DNA from: CAYZJD01 sp964483455
GTDB taxonomy: Bacteria > Acidobacteriota > Terriglobia > Bryobacterales > Bryobacteraceae
NCBI GenBank assembly: GCA_964483455.1
Contig: CAZACK010000008.1
Location: forward strand, 1-64,000
Length of the DNA stretch: 64,000 nucleotides
Direction: 5' to 3'
The position numbers were made by a program, and so were the translations under genes. The notes under the pieces are model-generated. The model was not told the origin of the DNA. It saw nothing but the letters and a program-made list of their open reading frames with translations, and did no database searches. Below are positions 8,918 through 17,225 of the stretch, piece by piece (the first letter of the stretch is position 1; each line of letters opens with the position of its first letter).

Positions 8918-9543
8918 TGCTCAAGACAGGGGAGCTTTCTGCCGGCGTGATCGTGAGTCCGGATACGCGCCGGAGCCGGCGCATTCCGCCGGGCCAGTCG
9001 CAGACGCAGAAATGGCCCGTGCTCGATGCCTCGGGCCCGCCGCGGATCGATATCCGGCAGTGGAAGCTTGCGCTTGGCGGCCTGGTCGCGAACCCGGTCG
9101 AATTCACCTGGGAGCAATTCCTGGAACTGCCCAGAGTGAAAGTCTTTGCCGATTTTCACTGCGTGACCCACTGGTCGCGGCTGGACAACATCTGGGAAGG
9201 AGTCTCGACCCGCGAGCTTCTGGCTCGGGCAGGTGGAGCGCTGCCCAACGCCAGGTTCGTCATGGCCCACGGTTACGACCACGGGTGGACGACGAACCTT
9301 CCGCTCGATGATTTCCTCGCCGAAGATGCGCTGGTGGCGATTTCCCACGACGGCGAGCCGCTGACGCTGGAACACGGCGGCCCCGCCCGCCTGATCGTGC
9401 CGCAGCTCTACGCCTGGAAGAGCGCCAAGTGGCTGGCCGGTATCGAATTGATTGAGCGCGACCGCCCCGGCTTCTGGGAACGGAACGGTTATCATATGCA
9501 TGGAGACCCCTGGAAGGAGCAGCGGTACGGCTGGAATGAGTAA
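8917..9543 (+). CDS. Sulfite-oxidase-like molybdopterin protein
   Basis: A 208-residue protein of the sulfite oxidase/MsrP (YedY) molybdopterin fold. The molybdenum-ligand cysteine is in ADFHCVTHWSRLDNIWEGVS, near residue 82. The pterin-binding parts MAHGYDHGWTTNLPLDDFLA, HGGPARLIVPQLYAWKSAKW and IELIERDRPGFWERNGYHMH also match. It has no Tat signal and no C-terminal dimerisation domain, so it belongs to the short cytoplasmic type of unknown substrate. The start is ATG at 8917 (TGATG overlap with the previous stop); the longer open frame is a shadow of that gene. The next gene starts before this one ends. Function is assigned at fold level only. Confidence 0.85.
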   Translation: MLKTGELSAGVIVSPDTRRSRRIPPGQSQTQKWPVLDASGPPRIDIRQWKLALGGLVANPVEFTWEQFLELPRVKVFADFHCVTHWSRLDNIWEGVSTRELLARAGGALPNARFVMAHGYDHGWTTNLPLDDFLAEDALVAISHDGEPLTLEHGGPARLIVPQLYAWKSAKWLAGIELIERDRPGFWERNGYHMHGDPWKEQRYGWNE

Positions 9544-10486
9544 GAATTCGCGCAAGTGGAATCGCCGGGCGTGGCTCGGCGGGGCGTGTCTGACGGGCCT
9601 CGCGGGAACCGGGGCTCTCCTGTACAACCAGTCGCCGCGGTTCTGGAAACAGTACGCTCGCGAGTTCGGCCGGCCGATCGATCCGCCGGCTCATCGTCCG
9701 GTTCCCAGGCTCTGGCCCGACACCGGACTCCATGCCGCCTGGCTAGGCCACAGCACAGTGCTTCTGAAGATCGACGGCTTCACCATTCTGACCGACCCGG
9801 TTTTCAGCAACCGCGCCGGGCTGAACCTCGGTCCGGTCACGCTTGGCGTGAAGCGGCTTGTCCTGCCGGCCCTGGAGATCGAGGACCTGCCGCCCATCGA
9901 CCTCATCCTCCTCTCCCACGCGCACATGGACCATTGGGACATCCCGTCGCTGCGGGAACTGGAGAGTCCGCGGACCGCCGTCGTCAACGCGACCAGCACA
10001 TCGGATCTGCTGCGCCCGGACCGCTACCGTTCGGTGACGGAGATCGGCTGGGGCAGCCGCACCCGTGTCGGTCCCCTCGAGATCCGGGCCTTCGAGGTGA
10101 ACCATTGGGGCGCCCGGATGCGCACCGACACCTACCGTGGATACAACGGCTACGTGATCGATGCCGGGAAGTACCGTGTCGTATTCGGCGGCGACACGGC
10201 GGAGACTGACAAGTTCAAGCTGGTGCGAACTTCCCGGCCGGTGGACCTGGCGATCATGCCGATCGGCACATATAACCCCTGGATCCGCTACCACTGCACG
10301 CCCGAGCAGGCCTGGCGCATGGGGAGCGACGCCCGGGCGGAGTTCTTCATCCCGGTCCACCACCAGACGTTCGACCTGAGCCGCGAGCCGATCCACGAGC
10401 CGATCGAGAGATTCCTCGCGGCGGCGGGCAGATCTACGGACCGGGTCGCGACCCGGCGGGTCGGCGAAGAATTCCGGCTGACCTGA
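9536..10486 (+). CDS. Tat-exported metallo-beta-lactamase-fold hydrolase
   Basis: A 316-residue protein of the UlaG/NAPE-PLD-type metallo-beta-lactamase fold. The first metal-binding motif is LILLSHAHMDHWD near residues 123-135. GHSTVLLKIDGFTILTDPVF and FGGDTAET near residue 220 are as in this family. The N-terminus RKWNRRAWLGG with a hydrophobic stretch looks like a Tat signal (RR at residues 8-9). Enzymes of this type cleave phosphodiester or lactone bonds, often in N-acyl-phosphatidylethanolamine-like lipids or sugars; the substrate here is unknown. ATG at 9536 overlaps the previous stop (9541-9543). It is the last gene of the redox operon; about 120 bases follow before the next gene. Confidence 0.85.
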   Translation: MSKNSRKWNRRAWLGGACLTGLAGTGALLYNQSPRFWKQYAREFGRPIDPPAHRPVPRLWPDTGLHAAWLGHSTVLLKIDGFTILTDPVFSNRAGLNLGPVTLGVKRLVLPALEIEDLPPIDLILLSHAHMDHWDIPSLRELESPRTAVVNATSTSDLLRPDRYRSVTEIGWGSRTRVGPLEIRAFEVNHWGARMRTDTYRGYNGYVIDAGKYRVVFGGDTAETDKFKLVRTSRPVDLAIMPIGTYNPWIRYHCTPEQAWRMGSDARAEFFIPVHHQTFDLSREPIHEPIERFLAAAGRSTDRVATRRVGEEFRLT

Positions 10487-10606
10487 GCTGGTGGTGCGGC
10501 CCCGTGGGCCGCGTGCGCGCCGGCCACAAACTCGAAACCCGCCCCCTGGTGTATACTGTCTGGCGCAAGGACGCCATTCGGAGTATTCCGCATCTCCGAG
10601 TAAGTC

Positions 10607-11281
10607 ATGTTCTGGGAAAGGCTCAGTTCCGCCGCCTTGATCATCGCTGTCGCAGCCGGCCAAGCCGGGCAACAGGGTGTCGGGCCGCCGGAAGAAGTCC
10701 GCCAGCTCCTTGCCGCGCTGGAGAAGCTGGATCACGAAGTCACGGACGTTGCCCAACGGACGGCAGGCGCCGGGATCGCTCAGGATGCGCAGAGCATCCG
10801 CGGTCCCCTTCGGTGGTTAGGTGAGCGAGCGGCCACGTGGAAGCCCTCGAAGCCGGGAGCGGGCCAGGCGCTGCTCAAGTCGATCATGCGCTACAGTGAG
10901 GCGCTCGAAGCCTTGCCTTCCGATCCAGGCTCGGCTCAGGAGGTGTTGCGGGCGGTGGAGGAAGACGCAACGCTCAAGTACGAATTCTGCCGGGCGGTGG
11001 GTCTCGCCGCAACAATTAAGGCGGAAGTTCGGACATTGCGAAAACAGCAGGAAGTGCCGGGCTGGGAGGTCTACTATCTGCCGAGGTTCCTTACCTTGTT
11101 GAAGACCGCCAAGCCGGACCGTTTCCCGCGGGTCAGCAGTCCCACGGCCGAGGATCTGGCGCCGGGTAACTACGTCGTGTGGGCGGTCGATCCTCAAACC
11201 AAGACCAAGGCCGAACCGGTGACGGCGCGAGTGGGGGCGGACAGAAGCGGCCGCGTAGTCATCGATTTGCCTCTGCCATGA
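10607..11281 (+). CDS. Exported protein of unknown function coupled to a TIR-domain gene
   Basis: A 224-residue protein. I recognise no family. A signal peptide or anchor (LSSAALIIAVAAGQAGQQ) is followed by a helical domain (EEVRQLLAALEKLDHEVTDV, ALLKSIMRYSEALEALPSDP, YEFCRAVGLAATIKAEVRTL). The last 60 residues look like a small beta domain (DLAPGNYVVWAVDPQTKTKA, VTARVGADRSGRVVIDLPLP), the kind found in periplasmic sensor or carboxypeptidase-regulatory-like parts. It ends in ATGA overlap with the TIR-domain gene at 11278, so the two proteins are very likely made together and may work as sensor and effector. Confidence 0.6.
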   Translation: MFWERLSSAALIIAVAAGQAGQQGVGPPEEVRQLLAALEKLDHEVTDVAQRTAGAGIAQDAQSIRGPLRWLGERAATWKPSKPGAGQALLKSIMRYSEALEALPSDPGSAQEVLRAVEEDATLKYEFCRAVGLAATIKAEVRTLRKQQEVPGWEVYYLPRFLTLLKTAKPDRFPRVSSPTAEDLAPGNYVVWAVDPQTKTKAEPVTARVGADRSGRVVIDLPLP

Positions 11282-12249
11282 CGAGGCTCCACCACTGGAT
11301 ACTCACCGGCATCTGGGCGGTGTCGGTGGCTGCCGCTGTCCTTACGGCGGCGCGGAACACCTGGTTCGCGGGTATCCTGGCCGCGGTACTGGTCGGCGTG
11401 GTCGCCATGGCGGGTTGGCGATGGGGAGCGGCCGGCGGGAATTGGTGGACCATCGCGAGCGCCGCCGGTCTGCTGGCCGGGATCGTTGCATTCGCCGCCG
11501 CCCGGTGGGTCGAGAATCGCTGCACCGCCGGCTACGGCGGCGGCTTGGTGGTGATCGGGACAGAATTGACGGAGTATGCGCGGGAATATGTGCTCGAGAA
11601 TCCCGACCGCTCCCATGCCGAGGCGCTGCTGAGCGACAACCGGGGCCAGCCGCGCGGCATCTGGACCGATGCCTCGATCGAGCGGTGTGAGCTGGCGCTG
11701 GCGGGAGTCGGCCCTCTTTGGGTCCCGTTGTTTGGCGTTTCACTCGCCTCGGCGGCAGTGGTCTGGGCAAGCCGGTGGCCCGTCCTCATGGCGAGGCCTG
11801 TTGCCCGGACCTCGGCGCCGGCCGCCATGCGCTACGACGCCTTCGTCAGCTACCGCCACGGCGGAGAGGACGAGCGGTTTGCGCGTCGGCTGGTGGAGGA
11901 ACTGGAGGCGGCGGGCTACCGGCTGGCGATCGACGGGCGCGATTTCGCCGCCAACGAGAACTTCCTCTCGGAGATGGAACGGTGCATCCGGGAGAGCCGG
12001 TTCACCCTGGCCGTCGTGTCCGCTCGGTATCTGGGTAGCGGCAATTGCGAGGAGGAGGCGGTCATCGCCAAGGTGCTTGACATGGAGCAACGGCGGCGGC
12101 GCCTGGTGCCATTGCTGCTCCAGCGGGTGGAGATGCCGGCCTGGATGTATGGGATCGTGGGGATCGACTTCACGGCATCGGATCCAATGGTGGATCCGCT
12201 GGCCAGGCTGAAGGCAACGTTAGGGGAACCGCTGTCAAGACCGGCGTGA
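11278..12249 (+). CDS. Membrane-anchored TIR-domain protein
   Basis: A 323-residue protein. Three hydrophobic segments fall at about residues 8-22, 25-42 and 52-64, then a roughly 80-residue probably extracytoplasmic loop with two cysteines, then another helix near 145-165. The TIR domain fills 183-320: YDAFVSYRHGGEDERFARRL, AIDGRDFAANENFLSEMERC and FTLAVVSARYLGSGNCEEEA. Bacterial TIR domains often cleave NAD+ or make signal nucleotides. The glutamates after GNC lie where the catalytic glutamate sits, although the usual tryptophan in SxWCxxE is replaced. ATG at 11278 overlaps the partner's stop; the longer frame to 11179 is shadow sequence. A defence or stress-signalling role is inferred. Confidence 0.8.
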   Translation: MTRLHHWILTGIWAVSVAAAVLTAARNTWFAGILAAVLVGVVAMAGWRWGAAGGNWWTIASAAGLLAGIVAFAAARWVENRCTAGYGGGLVVIGTELTEYAREYVLENPDRSHAEALLSDNRGQPRGIWTDASIERCELALAGVGPLWVPLFGVSLASAAVVWASRWPVLMARPVARTSAPAAMRYDAFVSYRHGGEDERFARRLVEELEAAGYRLAIDGRDFAANENFLSEMERCIRESRFTLAVVSARYLGSGNCEEEAVIAKVLDMEQRRRRLVPLLLQRVEMPAWMYGIVGIDFTASDPMVDPLARLKATLGEPLSRPA

Positions 12250-12276
12250 GCCGCTCGGGCGTGCGGGTGGCGCCGG

Positions 12277-12670
12277 CTAGAACAGGATGCCTGCCGCGCC
12301 GGACAACTCCCGCATTCGAAGCCAGCCGCTCACGGCAACCAACGGGTACGGTTTGGCGGTCGCGTATTCCCGGTAATCGAACCGAACGTAGGCGAAACGG
12401 TGTAGCTGGATCTTCGCCTCGCCCCCTTGTTCACGCCCAGCTTCGTTCAGCATGGAGTGCCAAAGAGACAGCGATTTTCCGGCCGGAAGCTGCTGAAGTG
12501 CGGGCCGGCGGCCGCGAATGGACGGACCGGCGCGTCCTCCGGCAAGGCGTAGATCAGCAAATCGCAGAATCCGGTCCGGTCAGACCGCCGCCGCCACTCA
12601 ATTCCAGCGATTGGGCAAAGCCCGCGCTGGCGGCCGCCGCGAAGAGAAATGCGAGCAGGCGCGGATGCAT
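12277..12670 (-). pseudogene. Broken outer-membrane beta-barrel protein gene
   Basis: Three pieces in three frames on the minus strand make up one decayed gene. It begins at ATG 12670 with a good signal peptide (MHPRLLAFLFAAAASAGFAQ) and LELSGGGGLTGPDS, then hits TGA. A second frame continues DLLIYALPEDAPVRPFAAAG and PHFSSFRPE, typical of mid-barrel strands. A third frame ends with QLHRFAYVRFDYREYATAKP and WLRMRELSGAAGILF before TAG, the aromatic-ended last strand of an OmpA-like barrel. Together they are too short for a full barrel, so frameshifts plus internal deletion are likely. It follows the phosphopantetheinyl transferase gene by 30 bases. Confidence 0.7.
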
Positions 12671-12700
12671 GCCACGCCGACATGCCGTGGGGAGGGGGTT

Positions 12701-13462
12701 TCAGATCTGCCAGTCCCAGAATCGAAGATTCCAACCGGACCCTTGCACAACGACTGCCCCAATGTAGCCGTTACCCGGGTCCAGGGAAGCCATGGACCAT
12801 CGGGCCGTTTCCTCAGGATCATCCCGCACCCAAACGAGGGCCGCCGGCTCACCCGGCCTCAATGACACTTCGAAGCTTCCCAGCGGGATCCTGAGCCCGA
12901 GGCCCTTTGCCTTGATGTAGGCTTCCTTCCTCGTCCAGCAGCGATAGAAGGCCTGCAACCGTTCGGCTTCGGGCTGTGCCAGAAGGGCCGCGACTTCCGG
13001 CGCCGCAAAGAACCGCCGCGCGACCTGCTCCATCATCGGACGCGGCCGGACGAGCTCCACGTCCACACCGACCTCGCGATCAAGCGCGATGGCGTACAGC
13101 GCCATCTCGTCGGAGTGGGAAAGGTTAAACTGAACGGGGTGACCGCCCGTGAGGGACGGCTTTCCGGCGGGGCCGTAGTCGAACCGTATGCTGGAGGCTT
13201 CGCAGCGCAGATATCGGCCGAGAAGGTCTCGCAGCGCCCCCTGGGAGGCGACATAGCGCCGGCGGTTCTTCTCGAATCGAAACCTGGCGACTCGAGCCAG
13301 TTCGTCGGGAGACAGGCAAGCCCGGATCCGTTCCAGACTGGGCTGCGGCAATTCGAGCGATGCCCGCCAGATGTGGACTTCGTCCGGCGCCGGAGCCGGC
13401 TGGCAGGGAGCGGCGGGCCAATGCGATGTGGGCAAGGTGACCGTTCGAACTCCGTCAGGCAA
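12701..13462 (-). CDS. 4'-phosphopantetheinyl transferase, Sfp/Gsp family
   Basis: A 253-residue enzyme that moves phosphopantetheine from CoA to acyl or peptidyl carrier proteins. Family motifs are intact: VQFNLSHSDEMALYAIA, the magnesium-binding GVDVELVRP and the WTRKEAYIKAKGLGL helix. The N-terminal half carries the pseudo-duplicate LSPDELARVARFRFEKNRRR and YGPAGKPSL. Length is normal for Sfp-type enzymes. No polyketide or peptide synthetase lies in the window, so the carrier protein is elsewhere. The start is uncertain: the frame opens with TTG at 13462 with no clear ribosome site, and no ATG fits before the domain. Confidence 0.9.
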   Translation of the reverse strand: MPDGVRTVTLPTSHWPAAPCQPAPAPDEVHIWRASLELPQPSLERIRACLSPDELARVARFRFEKNRRRYVASQGALRDLLGRYLRCEASSIRFDYGPAGKPSLTGGHPVQFNLSHSDEMALYAIALDREVGVDVELVRPRPMMEQVARRFFAAPEVAALLAQPEAERLQAFYRCWTRKEAYIKAKGLGLRIPLGSFEVSLRPGEPAALVWVRDDPEETARWSMASLDPGNGYIGAVVVQGSGWNLRFWDWQI

Positions 13463-13478
13463 ACTTCACCATGGTGGC

Positions 13479-13517
13479 GCAGACACTCGTGTCTGCCGCG
13501 CCGAGACTCGTGTCGGC
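13479..13517. repeat. Two tandem short hairpins
   Basis: GCAGACACTCGTGTCTGC (13479-13496) and GCCGAGACTCGTGTCGGC (13500-13517) are two neighbouring dyads sharing ACTCGTGTC. They sit in the 166-base gap upstream of the phosphopantetheinyl transferase gene and after the ceramidase gene. No T-run follows, so they look more like a small interspersed repeat than a terminator. The rest of the gap holds nothing I can name. Confidence 0.5.
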
Positions 13518-13628
13518 GCTTGTGGGCACCGATTCACAGGCACAGGAGTCGGCGCGAGCACCGGCTCGGCAGCCAGGAGAGGCTGCGCCACGAGCCTCAA
13601 AGTCCCGAAGTGTAGCGGCACTGCCTGC

Positions 13629-14981
13629 CTAGTTCGGGCGCGCCTTGATCCCCACGCGCTTCATCACCTGGTACAGTCCGTCAAAGATCGTCTCCTCCAC
13701 CTCTTCATTGAACGGTCCGGGCTGGCCATAGTACATCATGCTGTCCACCGCCTCGTAGCCGCCTTCCTTGAGCACGCGCAGCGACGGGATGTAACACATG
13801 ACGTCGTTCGAGTACCCGGCGACGATGAGCTTCTCATCGGGGAACTCGCGCTTGATGCGCAGCGCATAATCCACCACCACCTCGCCTCCGAGCGAGACCA
13901 GCGTCAGGTCCTTGCCGAAACGCACCGCTTGGATCGGATACGCCACGCGGCGGATCGGACGGCGCTCGTCGTAGGCGGCCAGCATCGCCTTGGCGTGCCG
14001 GGCTCGGACCGGGTTGGAGTCGTTCACCCGCTGCTCGAAGGTCTCCCGCGTTTGCGGCGCGAAGACCGGCTCGACGATGCGAAACGCCGCCTTAAGCGGC
14101 GGCCGGACGGGCGCCATCTCGCCGGTCAGAACGCGATGCACCTCCTCGGCCAGCGACTTGCCGTGCTGCTCAGCCAGTTCCAGCGTGCTGCGCGGATTGG
14201 GATTCTGGTCGCCGCCGCAGAGCATGAGGAACATCGCCGCGACGCCGGGGTGTTTCTTTTCGAGTTCGATTTGCGCGAAGCCGGCGTAATCGCCGCTGAT
14301 CTGGTAGAACTCGCCGGTCAGCGTCGTATTGTGGCAGGCGTAGCCAAAGACCACGGCGCGCAGCGCTCCGTCGGGCGCCGCGACCTTGAGCACGGGGACG
14401 GAGCGATCCACCGGGCCGCTTGGATTAACTCCGATCTTGACGCCCTTCGGCGTCGGCTCGCGGCGATTGACCGCAAAGCCGGTCTCGCCTTGCCCGAAGG
14501 AGACGGTCGCGGGCGAAAGTTGCCCGAGCGCCCCGCCTACGACGGCCACCAGCCGATCCGCAAGGGTGCGGCTGTACTCCTCGATGATCGCTTTCTGCTC
14601 ATCCGGCAGGGCGAACATGATGTCGAGGTTGCCCCGGAGCATCGGGCCGGTGTGCGTGTGCGACGAATTGAGGACCAGCCGCGAACGCTCCAGGCCGTAC
14701 TGCTTCTGCACCCGGGCGGCGACGAGGTCCGAGATGCTTCGCGGCAGCCCGATCAGGTCCGTGGAAACAATCACCACCCGGTTGCCCTTGTTGTCCTCCA
14801 GCGCCAGCGCCTTGGCCCAGAGGTCGTGCAGCACACCCTCCGACGGCCGAGTACGGCTCCCGTATCCCGACAGCCAGATCGGAGTTTTCGGTGTGATTAC
14901 CACCCGGGCCACACCTGCCCGAAAGTCCACGGCCGCAAGCGCGGTGGCCGCCACAAGAAATGAAACGAGCTTTGCGTTCAT
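13629..14981 (-). CDS. Neutral/alkaline ceramidase-like hydrolase, exported
   Basis: A 450-residue protein with a signal peptide (AKLVSFLVAATALA). The N-terminal part FRAGVARVVITPKTPIWLSG and GYGSRTRPSEGVLHDLWAKA is typical of neutral/alkaline non-lysosomal ceramidase-like proteins. NSSHTHTGPML gives the histidines of the zinc site, and FGYACHNTTL and LCGGDQNPNP are also conserved. True ceramidases cut sphingolipids; the many environmental relatives have unproven substrates. ATG at 14981 is chosen because it overlaps the stop of the phosphoribosyltransferase gene (ATGA) and starts the signal peptide. It is the last gene of a three-gene operon with the exopolysaccharide priming transferase. 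Confidence 0.85.
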   Translation of the reverse strand: MNAKLVSFLVAATALAAVDFRAGVARVVITPKTPIWLSGYGSRTRPSEGVLHDLWAKALALEDNKGNRVVIVSTDLIGLPRSISDLVAARVQKQYGLERSRLVLNSSHTHTGPMLRGNLDIMFALPDEQKAIIEEYSRTLADRLVAVVGGALGQLSPATVSFGQGETGFAVNRREPTPKGVKIGVNPSGPVDRSVPVLKVAAPDGALRAVVFGYACHNTTLTGEFYQISGDYAGFAQIELEKKHPGVAAMFLMLCGGDQNPNPRSTLELAEQHGKSLAEEVHRVLTGEMAPVRPPLKAAFRIVEPVFAPQTRETFEQRVNDSNPVRARHAKAMLAAYDERRPIRRVAYPIQAVRFGKDLTLVSLGGEVVVDYALRIKREFPDEKLIVAGYSNDVMCYIPSLRVLKEGGYEAVDSMMYYGQPGPFNEEVEETIFDGLYQVMKRVGIKARPN

Positions 14982-15592
14982 ATCCAGACTTTCTCCACCG
15001 GCAAGCCCCGGTGGCAGAGATCGCACGCCGCGGCGTCGCGGTAGTAGACCGCCTCGAGCTTGGCGAGATAGTAGAACGGAAGCGGACTGAAATCAGGCGT
15101 CCGGGGCGTCGGCTGATACACGATCACCGCCAGGCCGACCACTTCCGCGCCATTGGCTTCGACGAGATGCTTGAGCTCGGTGAGCTTTTGGCCGGTCCTC
15201 AGGATGTCGTCCACCAGCAAGACCTTTTCGCCCGGCACCTGCTCCAGGTACTGGCGGAACCGCAAAGCCCCGCTGTCCCCCCCGGATTCGGCCCAGTAGA
15301 CCTGGTGGGCGCGCAACGCCTCGCACACGCCGTAGGCGACCGGCAGCCCGCCGGTCGCCGGAGTCACGATCGAAAGCTCGGGGATGATCGCCCGGATCTC
15401 CGGGTTGGCTCGCAACAGGCGGCTCAAGCCGACGCTGAGCGTCTTCGCGTGCTGGTAGTAGCGCATCGCCAGCGCCACCTGGAGGTATTCGTTGCCGTGG
15501 AGGCCGTTCGGGTACTCGAAGTGGCCGCCGCGCAGCGCGCCGGTTTGTTCGAGCAGTGCGATGACCTCTTCCTGCTGAGGGACGAGATGCAT
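14978..15592 (-). CDS. pyrE: Orotate-phosphoribosyltransferase-like protein
   Basis: A 204-residue PRPP-dependent phosphoribosyltransferase. The PRPP-binding loop is KVLLVDDILRTGQK near residues 125-138, and IVTPATGGLPVAYGVCEAL precedes it, as in orotate phosphoribosyltransferase, which makes OMP in pyrimidine synthesis. HFEYPNGLHGNEYLQVALAM at residues 24-43 also fits PyrE-like proteins. Two CxxC-like cysteines near the C-terminus (ACDLCHRG) are unusual. It starts three bases after the stop of the sugar transferase, with AAAGGAG upstream, and its stop overlaps the ceramidase start. The gene symbol is by resemblance; a salvage role is possible given its company. Confidence 0.75.
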   Translation of the reverse strand: MHLVPQQEEVIALLEQTGALRGGHFEYPNGLHGNEYLQVALAMRYYQHAKTLSVGLSRLLRANPEIRAIIPELSIVTPATGGLPVAYGVCEALRAHQVYWAESGGDSGALRFRQYLEQVPGEKVLLVDDILRTGQKLTELKHLVEANGAEVVGLAVIVYQPTPRTPDFSPLPFYYLAKLEAVYYRDAAACDLCHRGLPVEKVWI

Positions 15593-15595
15593 GCG

Positions 15596-17011
15596 TCAGT
15601 GAGCTCCTTTCCCGGTCACTACCCGGGGGATCGTGTGCAGCAAAATCTTCCAATCCAGCGCCAGTGACCAATTGTCGATGTACTGCATGTCGAGCCGCAT
15701 CCAGCTCTCAAAATCCACCTCGTCGCGGCCCGCCAGCGTCCACAAGCACGTCAAGCCGGGGCGCATGCGGATGCGCCGCCGCTGCCAGCGCTTGTACTGG
15801 GCGACCTCCTCGGGCACGGCCGGTCTCGGGCCGACCAGCGACATGTCGCCGCGCAGCACGTTCCAAAGCTGCGGCCACTCGTCCATTGAGAACTTCCGCA
15901 GCCATCGACCAACACCTGTCAGACGGGGATCGTTTCGGAGCTTGAACGCCGTCTCGCGCGCACTCAGGTGCTTGAGCGAATCCTTCATCGTCTCGGCGTC
16001 GCGCACCATGGAGCGGAACTTGTAAAGGACGAACTGCCGTCCGTTCAGGCCGCAGCGCACCTGCCGGAAGATGGCCGGGCCGGGCGAGGTCAGGCGGATC
16101 AGCAGCGCAATGAGCGCCATGAACGGGGCCAGCACCGCCAGCGCGAGGGCGGAGGCGATGATATCGATCGCCCGCTTCTCCATCAGCCGGATCTCGTCGT
16201 GCGGGGCGGCCGAGAACGTCAGCAGCGGCGTCACGCCCAGCCGCTCCAGGTAGACGCTGCTGTTGACATGCGGGAAGAAGTCCACCGCCACCCGCGTGCG
16301 CACCCCCTCCTCGTCGCAAAGCAGGAAAACGTCTTCGAGTTCCGAGAGCTTCTGGCTGTCGACGACGAAGACGATCTCGTCGATCACCTGCCGGTCGAGG
16401 ATCTGCGGAAGCTCAGCCAGCGGGCGCACCGGATAGCTCGCCGCCAGCCGGATCTCACTTGGCGCACCGTCGGGCTCGTCGGTGAGGAAGCCAGTGAGCC
16501 GGATCCCGTAACGAGCGGACCGTTCGAGCGATTCAGCGAGCCGCCGGGCCCGGTCTCCGAGCCCGACCACCATCACGTGATGCGGCGCGCTGAACTCCTT
16601 GCGGATCACTCCGACCAGGTTCCCCGCCATCAATCGGAAAAGGCACAGCAGAATCCAGCCGTACGCCGCAAACAGCGCCATGAAGGACCGGCTCAAGTCC
16701 AGGCGCAGCAGGTACTGGAACAAGACCACGGCCGCCGTGCCGAAGAAACACTGGCGGAATGTGTCGCGCACGATCACCCTGGGGTCGCCGGAATCTAGCC
16801 GGTCGTAGATCGATAGCCACAGCCCAACGGCCAGCCAGACCAGAACCGAGAATCCCAACAGCAGCGCCTTGACGGGAACAACGAGGTAGAAGACACGCTC
16901 GAACTCCAGGTGCAGGCGCGTCTGGTAAGCGGCTTCGAAGGCCAGGGCCGTCAACACCACGTCTGACAGCCCGAACAAAGCCCTCACTTTGCGGTGGTGC
17001 CGGCTGTACAC
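15596..17011 (-). CDS. Polyprenyl-phosphate sugar-1-phosphate transferase (exopolysaccharide priming)
   Basis: A 471-residue WbaP/WcaJ-type enzyme that starts surface polysaccharide synthesis by loading a sugar phosphate on undecaprenyl phosphate. Four to five N-terminal membrane helices (about residues 12-140) precede a nucleotide-binding-like cytoplasmic domain (MVVGLGDRARRLAESLERSA). The C-terminal catalytic domain starts at KRAIDIIASALALAVLAPFM and contains YKFRSMVRDAE, DEWPQLWNVLRGDMSLVGPR and RPGLTCLW, all conserved. It uses a GTG start at 17011. It is the first gene of an operon with the phosphoribosyltransferase and ceramidase-like genes. No other polysaccharide genes are nearby. Confidence 0.9.
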   Translation of the reverse strand: MYSRHHRKVRALFGLSDVVLTALAFEAAYQTRLHLEFERVFYLVVPVKALLLGFSVLVWLAVGLWLSIYDRLDSGDPRVIVRDTFRQCFFGTAAVVLFQYLLRLDLSRSFMALFAAYGWILLCLFRLMAGNLVGVIRKEFSAPHHVMVVGLGDRARRLAESLERSARYGIRLTGFLTDEPDGAPSEIRLAASYPVRPLAELPQILDRQVIDEIVFVVDSQKLSELEDVFLLCDEEGVRTRVAVDFFPHVNSSVYLERLGVTPLLTFSAAPHDEIRLMEKRAIDIIASALALAVLAPFMALIALLIRLTSPGPAIFRQVRCGLNGRQFVLYKFRSMVRDAETMKDSLKHLSARETAFKLRNDPRLTGVGRWLRKFSMDEWPQLWNVLRGDMSLVGPRPAVPEEVAQYKRWQRRRIRMRPGLTCLWTLAGRDEVDFESWMRLDMQYIDNWSLALDWKILLHTIPRVVTGKGAH

Positions 17012-17129
17012 TCGGGTTCAGGATAACAAATGACGGGCGGGGCCCGGTCCCTCGCGCCTGGTGGCGGAGCCCCTTGCGTAGCCCATGGGTCGAGGCGCCC
17101 ACCTGGCCGTCCAGAGGCGCCAGACTCAG

Positions 17130-17155
17130 CCGACCGGCCACAGCGGGCCGGTCGG
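17130..17155. other. Perfect 10-bp hairpin upstream of the sugar transferase gene
   Basis: CCGACCGGCC (17130-17139) pairs with GGCCGGTCGG (17146-17155) around a six-base loop. It lies about 120 bases before the GTG start of the minus-strand transferase gene, so it could be in its leader, or end a transcript coming from the right. No T-run follows on either strand. Confidence 0.4.
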
Positions 17156-17225
17156 TCTCGCCGGGAGCTGACATACGCATTGCGAGCGTGTGGCGCTTGG
17201 CCGAGACATTGGCCCTGCTTACGCC

